In this document: positions 25,273 through 39,854 of the stretch, piece by piece
Layout of the letters: each line of letters begins with the position of its first letter
How positions within the stretch are numbered: position 1 is the stretch's first letter
NCBI GenBank assembly: GCA_964057225.1
Contig: OZ059894.1
Location: forward strand, 2,790,001 to 2,854,000
Direction: 5' to 3'
Length of the DNA stretch: 64,000 nt
Source of the DNA: Auanema rhodensis
Taxonomy: Eukaryota; Nematoda; Chromadorea; Rhabditida; Rhabditidae
The notes under the pieces: generated by a model
What the model was told of the DNA's origin: nothing
The model's database searches: none
Seen by the model: the letters and a program-made list of their open reading frames with translations, nothing else
Translations under genes and position numbers: made by a program

Positions 25273-25452
25273 CTTTTTGCTAAATTATCTTGAAATTTTT
25301 CGAAAAAATTTTTGTCAAAATGTTTTTGGAAGCAATGTTGAGTGTACATGGAAACTCAACATACACTAATGCATTATTTTTCAAACGATCATAACTAATT
25401 TTTGTATTAAGCGTTTTTCAATGTAGTATAGTGCATTCGATGCGGATTTTTA

Positions 25453-27558
25453 AGCTGCGTCGATCTGTGTTATCAGATTTGCGCTAGCTTAAAAATGCAC
25501 CGAGATATCAACTGATATAAGTTCACACTTATATCCTCGATTTTCACCCCGAAGAAATAATTTTTTCGTTGAAAAACATTGTCCATCGTCTTTGCCTTGA
25601 AAAAAGGAATCTAAAAACATCTACTTTTTGCTAAATTATTTCGAAATTTTTCGAAAAAATTTTTGTCAAAATGTTTTTGGAAGCAATGTTGAGTGTACAT
25701 GGAAACTCAACATACACTAATGCATCATTTTCCAAACGATCATAACTAATTTTTGTATTAAGCGTTTTTCAATGTAGTATAGTGCATTCGATGCGGATTT
25801 TCAAGTTGCGTCGATCTGTGTTATCAGATTTGCGCTAGCTTAAAAATGCACCGAGATATCAACTGATATAAGTTCACACTTATATCCTCGATTTTCACCC
25901 TGAAGAATTAATTTTTTCGTTGAATAACATTGTCCATCGTCTTTGCCTTGAAAAAAGGAATCCAAAAACATCTACTTTTCGCTAAATTATTTTGAAATTT
26001 TTCGAAAAAATTTTTGTCAAAATGTTTTTGGAAGCAATGTTGAGTGTACATGGAAACTCAACATACACTAATGCATCATTTTTCAAACAATCATAACTAA
26101 TTTTTGTATTAAGCGTTTTTCAATGTAGTATAGTGCATTCGATGCGGATTTTTAAGCTGCGTCGATCTGTGTTATCAGATTTGCGCTAGCTTAAAAATGC
26201 ACCGAGATATCAACTGATATAAGTTCACACTTATATCCTCGATTTTCACCCCGAAGAAATAATTTTTTCGTTGAAAAACATTGTCCATCGTCTTTGCCTT
26301 GAAAAAAGGAATCTAAAAACATCTACTTTTTGCTAAATTATTTCGAAATTTTTCGAAAAAATTTTTGTCAAAATGTTTTTGGAAGCAATGTTGAGTGTAC
26401 ATGGAAACTCAACATACACTAATGCATCATTTTCCAAACGATCATAACTAATTTTTGTATTAAGCGTTTTTCAATGTAGTATAGTGCATTCGATGCGGAT
26501 TTTCAAGTTGCGTCGATCTGTGTTATCAGATTTGCGCTAGCTTAAAAATGCACCGAGATATCAACTGATATAAGTTCACACTTATATCCTCGATTTTCAC
26601 CCTGAAGAATTAATTTTTTCGTTGAATAACATTGTCCATCGTCTTTGCCTTGAAAAAAGGAATCCAAAAACATCTACTTTTCGCTAAATTATTTTGAAAT
26701 TTTTCGAAAAAATTTTTGTCAAAATGTTTTTGGAAGCAATGTTGAGTGTACATGGAAACTCAACATACACTAATGCATCATTTTTCAAACGATCATAACT
26801 AATTTTTGTATTAAGCGTTTTTCAATGTAGTATAGTGCATTCGATGCGGATTTTTAAGCTGCGTCGATCTGTGTTATCAGATTTGCGCTAGCTTAAAAAT
26901 GCACCGAGATATCAACTGATATAAGTTCACACTTATATCCTCGATTTTCACCCCGAAGAAATAATTTTTTCGTTGAAAAACATTGTCCATCGTCTTTGCC
27001 TTGAAAAAAGGAATCTAAAAACATCTACTTTTTGCTAAATTATTTCGAAATTTTTCGAAAAAATTTTTGTCAAAATGTTTTTGGAAGCAATGTTGAGTGT
27101 ACATGGAAACTCAACATACACTAATGCATCATTTTCCAAACGATCATAACTAATTTTTGTATTAAGCGTTTTTCAATGTAGTATAGTGCATTCGATGCGG
27201 ATTTTCAAGTTGCGTCGATCTGTGTTATCAGATTTGCGCTAGCTTAAAAATGCACCGAGATATCAACTGATATAAGTTCACACTTATATCCTCGATTTTC
27301 ACCCTGAAGAATTAATTTTTTCGTTGAATAACATTGTCCATCGTCTTTGCCTTGAAAAAAGAAATCCAAAAACATCTACTTTTCGCTAAATTATTTTGAA
27401 ATTTTTCGAAAAAATTTTTGTCAAAATGTTTTTGGAAGCAATGTTGAGTGTACATGGAAACTCAACATACACTAATGCATCATTTTTCAAACGATCATAA
27501 CTAATTTTTGTATTAAGCGTTTTTCAATGTAGTATAGTGCATTCGATGCGGATTTTTA
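25453..27558 (-). repeat. Two-monomer HOR, three tandem copies (702 bp each)
   Basis: Units at 25453, 26155 and 26857 share GAAGAAATAA, GAAAAAC, TTTTTGC, TTTCG and CATTTTCC. The alternating units at 25804, 26506 and 27208 share AGTTGCG, GAATAAC, GGAATCC or GAAATCC, and TTTTCGC. Rare differences mark individual copies: CAAACAATC near 26090 and AAAGAAATCC near 27358. Confidence 0.88.
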
Positions 27559-30500
27559 AGCTGCGTCGATCTGTGTTATCAGATTTGCGCTAGCTTAAAA
27601 ATGCACCGAGATATCAACTGATATAAGTTCACACTTATAACCTCGATTTTCACCCTGAAGAATTAATTTTTTTGTTGAATAACATTGTCCATCGTCTTTG
27701 CCTTGAAAAAAGGAATCTAAAAACATCTACTTTTTGCTAAATTATTTTGAAATTTTTCGAAAAAATTTTTGTCAAAATGTTTTTGAAAGCAATGTTGAGT
27801 GTACATGGAAACTCAACATACACTAATGCATCATTTTTCAAACGATCATAACTAATTTTTGTATTAAGCGTTTTTCAATGTAGTATAGTGCATTCGATGC
27901 GGATTTTTAAGCTGCGTCGAGCTGTGTTATCAGATTTGCGCTAGCTTAAAAATGCACCGAGATATCAACTGATATAAGTTTACACTTATATCCTCGATGT
28001 TCACCCTGAAGAATTAGTTTTTTTGTTGAATAACATTGTCCATCGTCTTTGCCTTAAAAAAAGGAATCTAAAAACACCTACTTTTCGCTAAATTATTTTG
28101 AAATTTTTCGAAAAAATTTTTGTCAAAATGTTTTTGGAAGCAATGTTGAGTGTACATGGAAACTCAACATACACTAATGCATCATTTTTCAAACGATCAT
28201 AACTAATTTTTGTATTAAGCGTTTCTCAATGTAGTATAGTGCATTCGATGCGGATTTTCAAGCTGCGTCGATCTGTGTTATCAGATTTGCGCTAGCTTAA
28301 AAATGCACCGAGATATCAACTGATATAAGTTCACACTTATATCCTCGATTTTCACCCTGAAGAATTAATTTTTTTGTTGAATAACATTGTCCATCGTCTT
28401 TGCCTTGAAAAAAGGAATCTAAAAACATCTACTTTTCGCTAAATTATTTTGAAATTTTTCGAAAAAATTTTTGTCAAAATGTTTTTGGAAGCAATGTTGA
28501 GTGTACATGGAAACTCAACATACACTAATGCATCATTTTTCAAACGATCATAACTAATTTTTGTATTGAGCGTTTTTCAATGTAGTAAAGTGCATTCGAT
28601 GCGGATTTTTAAGCTGCGTCGATCTGTGTTATCAGATTTGCGCTAGCTTAAAAATGCACCGAGATATCAACTGATATAAGTTCACACTTACATCCTCGAT
28701 TTTCACCCTGAAGAATTAATTTTTTCGTTGAATAACATTGTCCATCGTCTTTGCCTTGAAAAAAGGAATCCAAAAACATCTACTTTTCGCTAAATTATTT
28801 TGAAATTTTTCGAAAAAATTTTTGTCAAAATGTTTTTGGAAGCAATGTTGAGTGTACATGGAAACTCAACATACACTAATGCATCATTTTTCAAACGATC
28901 ATAACTAATTTTTGTATTAAGCGTTTTTCAATGTAGTATAGTGCATTCGATGCGGATTTTTAAGCTGCGTCGATCTGTGTTATCAGATTTGCGCTAGCTT
29001 AAAAATGCACCGAGATATCAACTGATATAAGTTCACACTTATATCCTCGATTTTCACCCTGAAGAATTAATTTTTTCGTTGAATAACATTGTCCATCGTC
29101 TTTGCCTTGAAAAAAGGAATCTAAAAACATCTACTTTTTGCTAAATTATCTTGAAATTTTTCGAAAAAATTTTTGTCAAAATGTTTTTGGAAGCAATGTT
29201 GAGTGTACATGGAAACTCAACATACACTAATGCATCATTTTTCAAACGATCATAACTAATTTTTGTATTAAGCGTTTTTCAATGTAGTATAGTGCATTCG
29301 ATGCGGATTTTTAAGCTGCGTCGAGCTGTGTTATCAGATTTGCGCTAGCTTAAAAATGCACCGAGATATCAACTGATATAAGTTCACACTTATATCCTCG
29401 ATGTTCACCCTGAAGAATTAGTTTTTTCGTTGAATAACATTGTCCATCGTCTTTGCCTTAAAAAAAGGAATCTAAAAACATCTACTTTTCGCTAAATTAT
29501 TTTGAAATTTTTCGAAAAAATTTTTGTCAAAATGTTTTTGGAAGCAATGTTGAGTGTACATGGAAACTCAACATACACTAATGCATCATTTTTCAAACGA
29601 TCATAACTAATTTTTGTATTGAGCGTTTTTCAATGTAGTAAAGTGCATTCGATGCGGATTTTCAACCTGCGTCGATCTGTGTTATCAGATTTGCGCTAGC
29701 TTAAAAATGCACCGAGATATCAACTGATATAAGTTCACACTTATATCCTCGATTTTCACCCTGAAGAATTAATTTTTTCGTTGAAAAACATTGTCCATCG
29801 TCTTTGCCTTGAAAAAAGGAATCTAAAAACATCTACTTTTTGCTAAATTATCTTGAAATTTTTCGAAAAAATTTTTGTCAAAATGTTTTTGGAAGCAATG
29901 TTGAGTGTACATGGAAACTCAACATACACTAATGCATCATTTTTCAAACGATCATAACTAATTTTTGTATTGAGCGTTTTTCAATGTAGTATAGTGCTTT
30001 CGATGCGGATTTTTAAGCTGCGTCGATCTGTGTTATCAGATTTGCGCTAGCTTAAAAATTCACCGAGATATCAACTGATATAAGTTCACACTTATATCCT
30101 CGATTTTCACCCTGAAGAATTAATTTTTTCGTTGAATAACATTGTCCATCGTCTTTGCCTTGAAAAAAGGAATCTAAAAACATCTACTTTTTGCTAAATT
30201 ATTCCGAAATTTTTCGAAAAAATTTTTGTCAAAATGTTTTTGGAAGCAATGTTGAGTGTACATGGAAACTCAACATACACTAATGCATCATTTTTCAAAC
30301 GATCATAATTAATTTTTGTATTAAACGTTTCTCAATGTAGTATAGTGCATTCGATGCGGATTTTCAAGCTGCGTCGATCTGTGTTATCAGATTTGCGCTA
30401 GCTTAAAAATGCACCGAGATATCAACTGATATAAGTTCACACTTATATCCTCGATTTTCACCCCGAAGAATTAATTTTTTCGTTGAAAAACATTGTCCAT

Positions 30501-33500
30501 CGTCTTTGCCTTGAAGAAAGGAATCTAAAAACATCTACTTTTTGCTAAATTATTTCGAAATTTTTCGAAAAAATTTTTGTCAAAATGTTTTTGGAAGCAA
30601 TGTTGAGTGTACATGGAAACTCAACATACACTAATGCATCATTTTTCAAACGATCATAACTAATTTTTGTATTGAGCGTTTTTCAATGTAGTAAAGTGCA
30701 TTCGATGCGGATTTTCAACCTGCGTCGATCTGTGTTATCAGATTTGCGCTAGCTTAAAAATGCACCGAGATATCAACTGATATAAGTTCACACTTATATC
30801 CTCGATTTTTACCCTGAAGAATAAATTTTTTTGTTGAATAACATTGTCCATCGTCTTTGCCTTGAAAAAAGGAATCTAAAAACATCTACTTTTTGCTAAA
30901 TTATCTTGAAATTTTTCGAAAAAATTTTTGTCAAAATGTTTTTGGAAGCAATGTTGAGTGTACATGGAAACTCAACATACACTAATGCATTATTTTTCAA
31001 ACGATCATAACTAATTTTTGTATTGAGCGTTTTTCAATGTAGTATAGTGCATTCGATGCGGATTTTCAAGCTGCGTCGATCTGTGTTATCAGATTTGCGC
31101 TAGCTTAAAAATGCACCGAGATATCAACTGATATAAGTTCACACTTATATCCTCGATTTTCACCCTGAAGAATTAATTTTTTCGTTGAATAACATTGTCC
31201 ATCGTCTTTGCCTTGAAAAAAGGAATCTAAAAACATCTACTTTTTGCTAAATTATTTTGAAATTTTTCGAAAAAATTTTTGTCAAAATGTTTTTGGAAGC
31301 AATGTTGAGTGTACATGGAAACTCAACATACACTAATGCATTAATTTTCAAACGATCATAATTAATTTTTGTATTAAACGTTTCTCAATGTAGTATAGTG
31401 CATTCGATGCGGATTTTCAAGCTGCGTCGATCTGTGTTATCAGATTTGCGCTAGCTTAAAAATGCACCGAGATATCAACTGATATAAGTTCACACTTATA
31501 TCCTCGATTTTCACCCCGAAGAAATAATTTTTTCGTTGAAAAACATTGTCCATCGTCTTTGCCTTGAAAAAAGGAATCTAAAAACATCTACTTTTTGCTA
31601 AATTATTTCGAAATTTTTCGAAAAAATTTTTGTCAAAATGTTTTTGGAAGCAATGTTGAGTGTACATGGAAACTCAACATACGCTAATGCATCATTTTCC
31701 AAACGATCATAACTAATTTTTGTATTAAGCGTTTTTCAATGTAGTATAGTGCATTCGATGCGGATTTTCAAGTTGCGTCGATCTGTGTTATCAGATTTGC
31801 GCTAGCTTAAAAATGCACCGAGATATCAACTGATATAAGTTCACACTTATATCCTCGATTTTCACCCTGAAGAATTGATTTTTTCGTTGAATAACATTGT
31901 CCATCGTCTTTGCCTTGAAAAAAGGAATCCAAAAACATCTACTTTTCGCTAAATTATTTTGAAATTTTTCGAAAAAATTTTTGTCAAAATGTTTTTGGAA
32001 GCAATGTTGAGTGTACATGGAAACTCAACATACACTAATGCATCATTTTTCAAACGATCATAACTAATTTTTGTATTAAGCGTTTTTCAATGTAGTATAG
32101 TGCATTCGATGCGGATTTTTAAGCTGCGTCGATCTGTGTTATCAGATTTGCGCTAGCTTAAAAATGCACCGAGATATCAACTGATATAAGTTCACACTTA
32201 TATCCTCGATGTTCACCCTGAAGAATTAGTTTTTTCGTTGAATAACATTGTCCATCGTCTTTGCCTTAAAAAAAGGAATCTAAAAACATCTACTTTTCGC
32301 TAAATTATTTTGAAATTTTTCGAAAAAATTTTTGTCAAAATGTTTTTGGAAGCAATGTTGAGTGTACATGGAAACTCAACATACACTAATGCATCATTTT
32401 TCAAACGATCATAACTAATTTTTGTATTAAGCGTTTCTCAATGTAGTATAGTGCATTCGATGCGGATTTTCAAGCTGCGTCGATCTGTGTTATCAGATTT
32501 GCGCTAGCTTAAAAATGCACCGAGATATCAACTGATATAAGTTCACACTTTTATCCTCGATTTTCACCCTGAAGAATTAATTTTTTTGTTGAATAACATT
32601 GTCCATCGTCTTTGCCTTGAAAAAAGGAATCTAAAAACATCTACTTTTCGCTAAATTATTTTGAAATTTTTCGAAAAAATTTTTGTCAAAATGTTTTTGG
32701 AAGCAATGTTGAGTGTACATGGAAACTCAACATACACTAATGCATCATTTTTCAAACGATCATAACTAATTTTTGTATTAAGCGTTTCTCAATGTAGTAT
32801 AGTGCATTCGATGCGGATTTTCAAGCTGCGTCGATCTTTGTTATCAGATTTGCGCTAGCTTAAAAATGCACCGAGATATCAACTGATATAAGTTCACACT
32901 TATATCCTCGATTTTCACCCCGAAGAATTAATTTTTTCGTTGAAAAACATTGTCCATCGTCTTTGCCTTGAAGAAAGGAATCTAAAAACATCTACTTTTT
33001 GCTAAATTATTTCGAAATTTTTCGAAAAAATTTTTGTCAAAATGTTTTTGGAAGCAATGTTGAGTGTACATGGAAACTCAACATACACTAATGCATCATT
33101 TTTCAAACGATCATAACTAATTTTTGTATTGAGCGTTTTTCAATGTAGTAAAGTGCATTCGATGCGGATTTTTAAGCTGCGTCGATCTGTGTTATCAGAT
33201 TTGCGCTAGCTTAAAAATGCACCGAGATATCAACTGATATAAGTTCACACTTATATCCTCGATTTTCACCCTGAAGAATTAATTTTTTCGTTGAATAACA
33301 TTGTCCATCGTCTTTGCCTTGAAAAAAGGAATCCAAAAACATCTACTTTTCGCTAAATTATTTCGAAATTTTTCGAAAAAATTTTTGTCAAAATGTTTTT
33401 GGAAGCAATGTTGAGTGTACATGGAAACTCAACATACACTAATGCATCATTTTCCAAACGATCATAACTAATTTTTGTATTAAGCGTTTTTCAATGTAGT

Positions 33501-34228
33501 ATAGTGCATTCGATGCGGATTTTCAAGTTGCGTCGATCTGTGTTATCAGATTTGCGCTAGCTTAAAAATGCACCGAGATATCAACTGATATAAGTTCACA
33601 CTTATATCCTCGATGTTCACCCTGAAGAATTAGTTTTTTCGTTGAATAACATTGTCCATCGTCTTTGCCTTAAAAAAAGGAATCTAAAAACATCTACTTT
33701 TCGCTAAATTATTTTGAAATTTTTCGAAAAAATTTTTGTCAAAATGTTTTTGGAAGCAATGTTGAGTGTACATGGAAACTCAACATACACTAATGCATCA
33801 TTTTTCAAACGATCATAACTAATTTTTGTATTAAGCGTTTCTCAATGTAGTATAGTGCATTCGATGCGGATTTTCAAGCTGCGTCGATCTGTGTTATCAG
33901 ATTTGCGCTAGCTTAAAAATGCACCGAGATATCAACTGATATAAGTTCACACTTATATCCTCGATTTTCACCCTGAAGAATTAATTTTTTTTGTTGAATA
34001 ACATTGTCCATCGTCTTTGCCTTGAAAAAAGGAATTTAAAAACATCTACTTTTCGCTAAATTATTTTGAAATTTTTCGAAAAAATTTTTGTCAAAATGTT
34101 TTTGGAAGCAATGTTGAGTGTACATGGAAACTCAACATACACTAATGCATCATTTTTCAAACGATCATAACTAATTTTTGTATTAAGCGTTTCTCAATGT
34201 AGTATAGTGCATTCGATGCGGATTTTCA
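27559..34228 (-). repeat. Mixed zone of subfamily B monomers
   Basis: Nineteen units with no clear long-range period of their own, apart from the segment at 29505-30537 shared with 24240-25272. A marked unit type with GTCGAGC, GATGTTCACC, TTAGTTTTTT and CTTAAAAAAAGG, or parts of it, recurs near 27921, 29324, 32210 and 33613. The last unit (33877-34228) is 352 bp because its T run near 33984-33991 has eight T instead of seven. I see only satellite. Confidence 0.75.
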
Positions 34229-37200
34229 AGCTGCGTCGATCTTTGTTATCAGATTTGCGCTAGCTTAAAAATGCACCGAGATATCAACTGATATAAGTTC
34301 ACACTTATATCCTCGATTTTCACCCCGAAGAATTAATTTTTTCGTTGAAAAACATTGTCCATCGTCTTTGCCTTGAAGAAAGGAATCTAAAAACATCTAC
34401 TTTTTGCTAAATTATTTCGAAATTTTTCGAAAAAATTTTTGTCAAAATGTTTTTGGAAGCAATGTTGAGTGTACATGGAAACTCAACATACACTAATGCA
34501 TCATTTTTCAAACGATCATAACTAATTTTTGTATTGAGCGTTTTTCAATGTAGTAAAGTGCATTCGATGCGGATTTTTAAGCTGCGTCGATCTGTGTTAT
34601 CAGATTTGCGCTAGCTTAAAAATGCACCGAGATATCAACTGATATAAGTTCACACTTATATCCTCGATTTTCACCCTGAAGAATTAATTTTTTCGTTGAA
34701 TAACATTGTCCATCGTCTTTGCCTTGAAAAAAGGAATCCAAAAACATCTACTTTTCGCTAAATTATTTTGAAATTTTTCGAAAAAATTTTTGTCAAAATG
34801 TTTTTGGAAGCAATGTTGAGTGTACATGGAAACTCAACATACACTAATGCATCATTTTTCAAACGATCATAACTAATTTTTGTATTAAGCGTTTTTCAAT
34901 GTAGTATAGTGCATTCGATGCGGATTTTTAAGCTGCGTCGATCTGTGTTATCAGATTTGCGCTAGCTTAAAAATGCACCGAGATATCAACTGATATAAGT
35001 TCACACTTATATCCTCGATTTTCACCCTGAAGAATTAATTTTTTCGTTGAATAACATTGTCCATCGTCTTTGCCTTGAAAAAAGGAATCTAAAAACATCT
35101 ACTTTTTGCTAAATTATTTTGAAATTTTTCGAAAAAATTTTTGTCAAAATGTTTTTGAAAGCAATGTTGAGTGTACATGGAAACTCAACATACACTAATG
35201 CATCATTTTTCAAACGATCATAACTAATTTTTGTATTAAGCGTTTCTCAATGTAGTATAGTGCATTCGATGCGGATTTTCAAGCTGCGTCGATCTGTGTT
35301 ATCAGATTTGCGCTAGCTTAAAAATGCACCGAGATATCAACTGATATAAGTTCACACTTATATCCTCGATTTTCACCCTGAAGAATTAATTTTTTTGTTG
35401 AATAACATTGTCCATCGTCTTTGCCTTGAAAAAAGGAATCTAAAAACATCTACTTTTCGCTAAATTATTTTGAAATTTTTCGAAAAAATTTTTGTCAAAA
35501 TGTTTTTGGAAGCAATGTTGAGTGTACATGGAAACTCAACATACACTAATGCATCATTTTTCAAACGATCATAACTAATTTTTGTATTAAGCGTTTTTCA
35601 ATGTAGTAAAGTGCATTCGATGCGGATTTTTAAGCTGCGTCGATCTGTGTTATCAGATTTGCGCTAGCTTAAAAATGCACCGAGATATCAACTGATATAA
35701 GTTCACACTTATATCCTCGATTTTCACCCCGAAGAATTAATTTTTTCGTTGAAAAACATTGTCCATCGTCTTTGCCTTGAAGAAAGGAATCTAAAAACAT
35801 CTACTTTTTGCTAAATTATTTCGAAATTTTTCGAAAAAATTTTTGTCAAAATGTTTTTGGAAGCAATGTTGAGTGTACATGGAAACTCAACATACACTAA
35901 TGCATCATTTTTCAAACGATCATAACTAATTTTTGTATTGAGCGTTTTTCAATGTAGTAAAGTGCATTCGATGCGGATTTTTAAGCTGCGTCGATCTGTG
36001 TTATCAGATTTGCGCTAGCTTAAAAATGCACCGAGATATCAACTGATATAAGTTCACACTTATATCCTCGATTTTCACCCTGAAGAATTAATTTTTTCGT
36101 TGAATAACATTGTCCATCGTCTTTGCCTTGAAAAAAGGAATCCAAAAACATCTACTTTTCGCTAAATTATTTTGAAATTTTTCGAAAAAATTTTTGTCAA
36201 AATGTTTTTGGAAGCAATGTTGAGTGTACATGGAAACTCAACATACACTAATGCATCATTTTTCAAACGATCATAACTAATTTTTGTATTAAGCGTTTTT
36301 CAATGTAGTATAGTGCATTCGATGCGGATTTTTAAGCTGCGTCGATCTGTGTTATCAGATTTGCGCTAGCTTAAAAATGCACCGAGATATCAACTGATAT
36401 AAGTTCACACTTATATCCTCGATTTTCACCCTGAAGAATTAATTTTTTCGTTGAATAACATTGTCCATCGTCTTTGCCTTGAAAAAAGGAATCTAAAAAC
36501 ATCTACTTTTTGCTAAATTATTTTGAAATTTTTCGAAAAAATTTTTGTCAAAATGTTTTTGAAAGCAATGTTGAGTGTACATGGAAACTCAACATACACT
36601 AATGCATCATTTTTCAAACGATCATAACTAATTTTTGTATTAAGCGTTTCTCAATGTAGTATAGTGCATTCGATGCGGATTTTCAAGCTGCGTCGATCTG
36701 TGTTATCAGATTTGCGCTAGCTTAAAAATGCACCGAGATATCAACTGATATAAGTTCACACTTATATCCTCGATTTTCACCCTGAAGAATTAATTTTTTT
36801 GTTGAATAACATTGTCCATCGTCTTTGCCTTGAAAAAAGGAATCTAAAAACATCTACTTTTCGCTAAATTATTTTGAAATTTTTCGAAAAAATTTTTGTC
36901 AAAATGTTTTTGGAAGCAATGTTGAGTGTACATGGAAACTCAACATACACTAATGCATCATTTTTCAAACGATCATAACTAATTTTTGTATTAAACGTTT
37001 CTCAATGTAGTATAGTGCATTCGATGCGGATTTTCAAGCTGCGTCGATCTTTGTTATCAGATTTGCGCTAGCTTAAAAATGCACCGAGATATCAACTGAT
37101 ATAAGTTCACACTTATATCCTCGATTTTCACCCCGAAGAATTAATTTTTTCGTTGAAAAACATTGTCCATCGTCTTTGCCTTGAAGAAAGGAATCTAAAA

Positions 37201-37387
37201 ACATCTACTTTTTGCTAAATTATTTCGAAATTTTTCGAAAAAATTTTTGTCAAAATGTTTTTGGAAGCAATGTTGAGTGTACATGGAAACTCAACATACA
37301 CTAATGCATCATTTTTCAAACGATCATAACTAATTTTTGTATTGAGCGTTTTTCAATGTAGTAAAGTGCATTCGATGCGGATTTTTA
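34229..37387 (-). repeat. Four-monomer HOR (1404 bp), about 2.25 copies
   Basis: Units 34229-35632 and 35633-37036 follow the same order: a CCCCG/GAAGAAAGG/TAGTAAAG unit, a GGAATCC/TTTTCGC unit, a TTTTTGC unit with TTTTTGAAAGC, and a TTTTTTTG/TTTTCGC unit. The GAAGAAAGG marker falls at 34375, 35779 and 37183, exactly 1404 bp apart. It also occurs at 32970, which is 1405 bp from 34375 because of the 352-bp unit between them. The unit at 37388-37738 continues the pattern. Confidence 0.82.
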
Positions 37388-39850
37388 AGCTGCGTCGATC
37401 TGTGTTATCAGATTTGCGCTAGCTTAAAAATGCACCGAGATATCAACTGATATAAGTTCACACTTATATCCTCGATTTTCACCCTGAAGAATTAATTTTT
37501 TCGTTGAATAACATTGTCCATCGTCTTTGCCTTGAAAAAAGGAATCCAAAAACATCTACTTTTCGCTAAATTATTTTGAAATTTTTCGAAAAAATTTTTG
37601 TCAAAATGTTTTTGGAAGCAATGTTGAGTGTACATGGAAACTCAACATACACTAATGCATCATTTTTCAAACGATCATAACTAATTTTTGTATTAAGCGT
37701 TTTTCAATGTAGTATAGTGCATTCGATGCGGATTTTTAAGCTGCGTCGATCTGTGTTATCAGATTTGCGCTAGCTTAAAAATGCACCGAGATATCAACTG
37801 ATATAAGTTCACACTTATATCCTCGATTTTCACCCTGAAGAATTAATTTTTTCGTTGAATAACATTGTCCATCGTCTTTGCCTTGAAAAAAGGAATCCAA
37901 AAACATCTACTTTTCGCTAAATTATTTTGAAATTTTTCGAAAAAATTTTTGTCAAAATGTTTTTGGAAGCAATGTTGAGTGTACATGGAAACTCAACATA
38001 CACTAATGCATCATTTTTCAAACGATCATAACTAATTTTTGTATTAAGCGTTTTTCAATGTAGTATAGTGCATTCGATGCGGATTTTTAAGCTGCGTCGA
38101 TCTGTGTTATCAGATTTGCGCTAGCTTAAAAATGCACCGAGATATCAACTGATATAAGTTCACACTTATATCCTCGATTTTCACCCTGAAGAATTAATTT
38201 TTTCGTTGAATAACATTGTCCATCGTCTTTGCCTTGAAAAAAGGAATCTAAAAACATCTACTTTTTGCTAAATTATTTTGAAATTTTTCGAAAAAATTTT
38301 TGTCAAAATGTTTTTGAAAGCAATGTTGAGTGTACATGGAAACTCAACATACACTAATGCATCATTTTTCAAACGATCATAACTAATTTTTGTATTAAGC
38401 GTTTTTCAATGTAGTATAGTGCATTCGATGCGGATTTTTAAGCTGCGTCGAGCTGTGTTATCAGATTTGCGCTAGCTTAAAAATGCACCGAGATATCAAC
38501 TGATATAAGTTCACACTTATATCCTCGATGTTCACCCTGAAGAATTAGTTTTTTCGTTGAATAACATTGTCCATCGTCTTTGCCTTAAAAAAAGGAATCT
38601 AAAAACATCTACTTTTCGCTAAATTATTTTGAAATTTTTCGAAAAAATTTTTGTCAAAATGTTTTTGGAAGCAATGTTGAGTGTACATGGAAACTCAACA
38701 TACACTAATGCATCATTTTTCAAACGATCATAACTAATTTTTGTATTAAGCGTTTCTCAATGTAGTATAGTGCATTCGATGCGGATTTTCAAGCTGCGTC
38801 GATCTGTGTTATCAGATTTGCGCTAGCTTAAAAATGCACCGAGATATCAACTGATATAAGTTCACACTTATATCCTCGATTTTCACCCTGAAGAATTAAT
38901 TTTTTCGTTGAATAACATTGTCCATCGTCTTTGCCTTGAAAAAAGGAATCTAAAAACATCTACTTTTTGCTAAATTATTTTGAAATTTTTCGAAAAAATT
39001 TTTGTCAAAATGTTTTTGAAAGCAATGTTGAGTGTACATGGAAACTCAACATACACTAATGCATCATTTTTCAAACGATCATAACTAATTTTTGTATTAA
39101 GCGTTTTTCAATGTAGTATAGTGCATTCGATGCGGATTTTTAAGCTGCGTCGAGCTGTGTTATCAGATTTGCGCTAGCTTAAAAATGCACCGAGATATCA
39201 ACTGATATAAGTTCACACTTATATCCTCGATGTTCACCCTGAAGAATTAGTTTTTTCGTTGAATAACATTGTCCATCGTCTTTGCCTTAAAAAAAGGAAT
39301 CTAAAAACATCTACTTTTCGCTAAATTATTTTGAAATTTTTCGAAAAAATTTTTGTCAAAATGTTTTTGGAAGCAATGTTGAGTGTACATGGAAACTCAA
39401 CATACACTAATGCATCATTTTTCAAACGATCATAACTAATTTTTGTAATAAGCGTTTCTCAATGTAGTATAGTGCATTCGATGCGGATTTTCAAGCTGCG
39501 TCGATCTGTGTTATCAGATTTGCGCTAGCTTAAAAATGCACCGAGATATCAACTGATATAAGTTCACACTTATATCCTCGATTTTCACCCTGAAGAATTA
39601 ATTTTTTTGTTGAATAACATTGTCCATCGTCTTTGCCTTGAAAAAAGGAATCTAAAAACACCTACTTTTCGCTAAATTATTTTGAAATTTTTCGAAAAAA
39701 TTTTTGTCAAAATGTTTTTGGAAGCAATGTTGAGTGTACATGGAAACTCAACATACACTAATGCATCATTTTTCAAACGATCATAACTAATTTTTGTATT
39801 AAGCGTTTCTCAATGTAGTATAGTGCATTCGATGCGGATTTTCAAGCTGC
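37388..39850 (-). repeat. Seven subfamily B monomers with local stutter duplications
   Basis: The GGAATCC/TTTTCGC unit is present twice in a row (37388 and 37739). A two-unit step of 702 bp repeats the TTTTTGAAAGC then GTCGAGC/GATGTTC pair (GTCGAGC near 38447 and 39149). One private change, GTAATAAGC for GTATTAAGC, lies near 39445. No non-satellite sequence. Confidence 0.72.
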
Positions 39851-39854
39851 GTCG

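Noticed and set aside
31791-32018. Minus-strand open frame of 75 codons
   Set aside because: It lies wholly inside one ordinary subfamily B region and is open only because of chance variants (GAATTGATTT and GGAATCC in that unit). Sister units carry stops in the same frame, and there is no recognisable protein feature.
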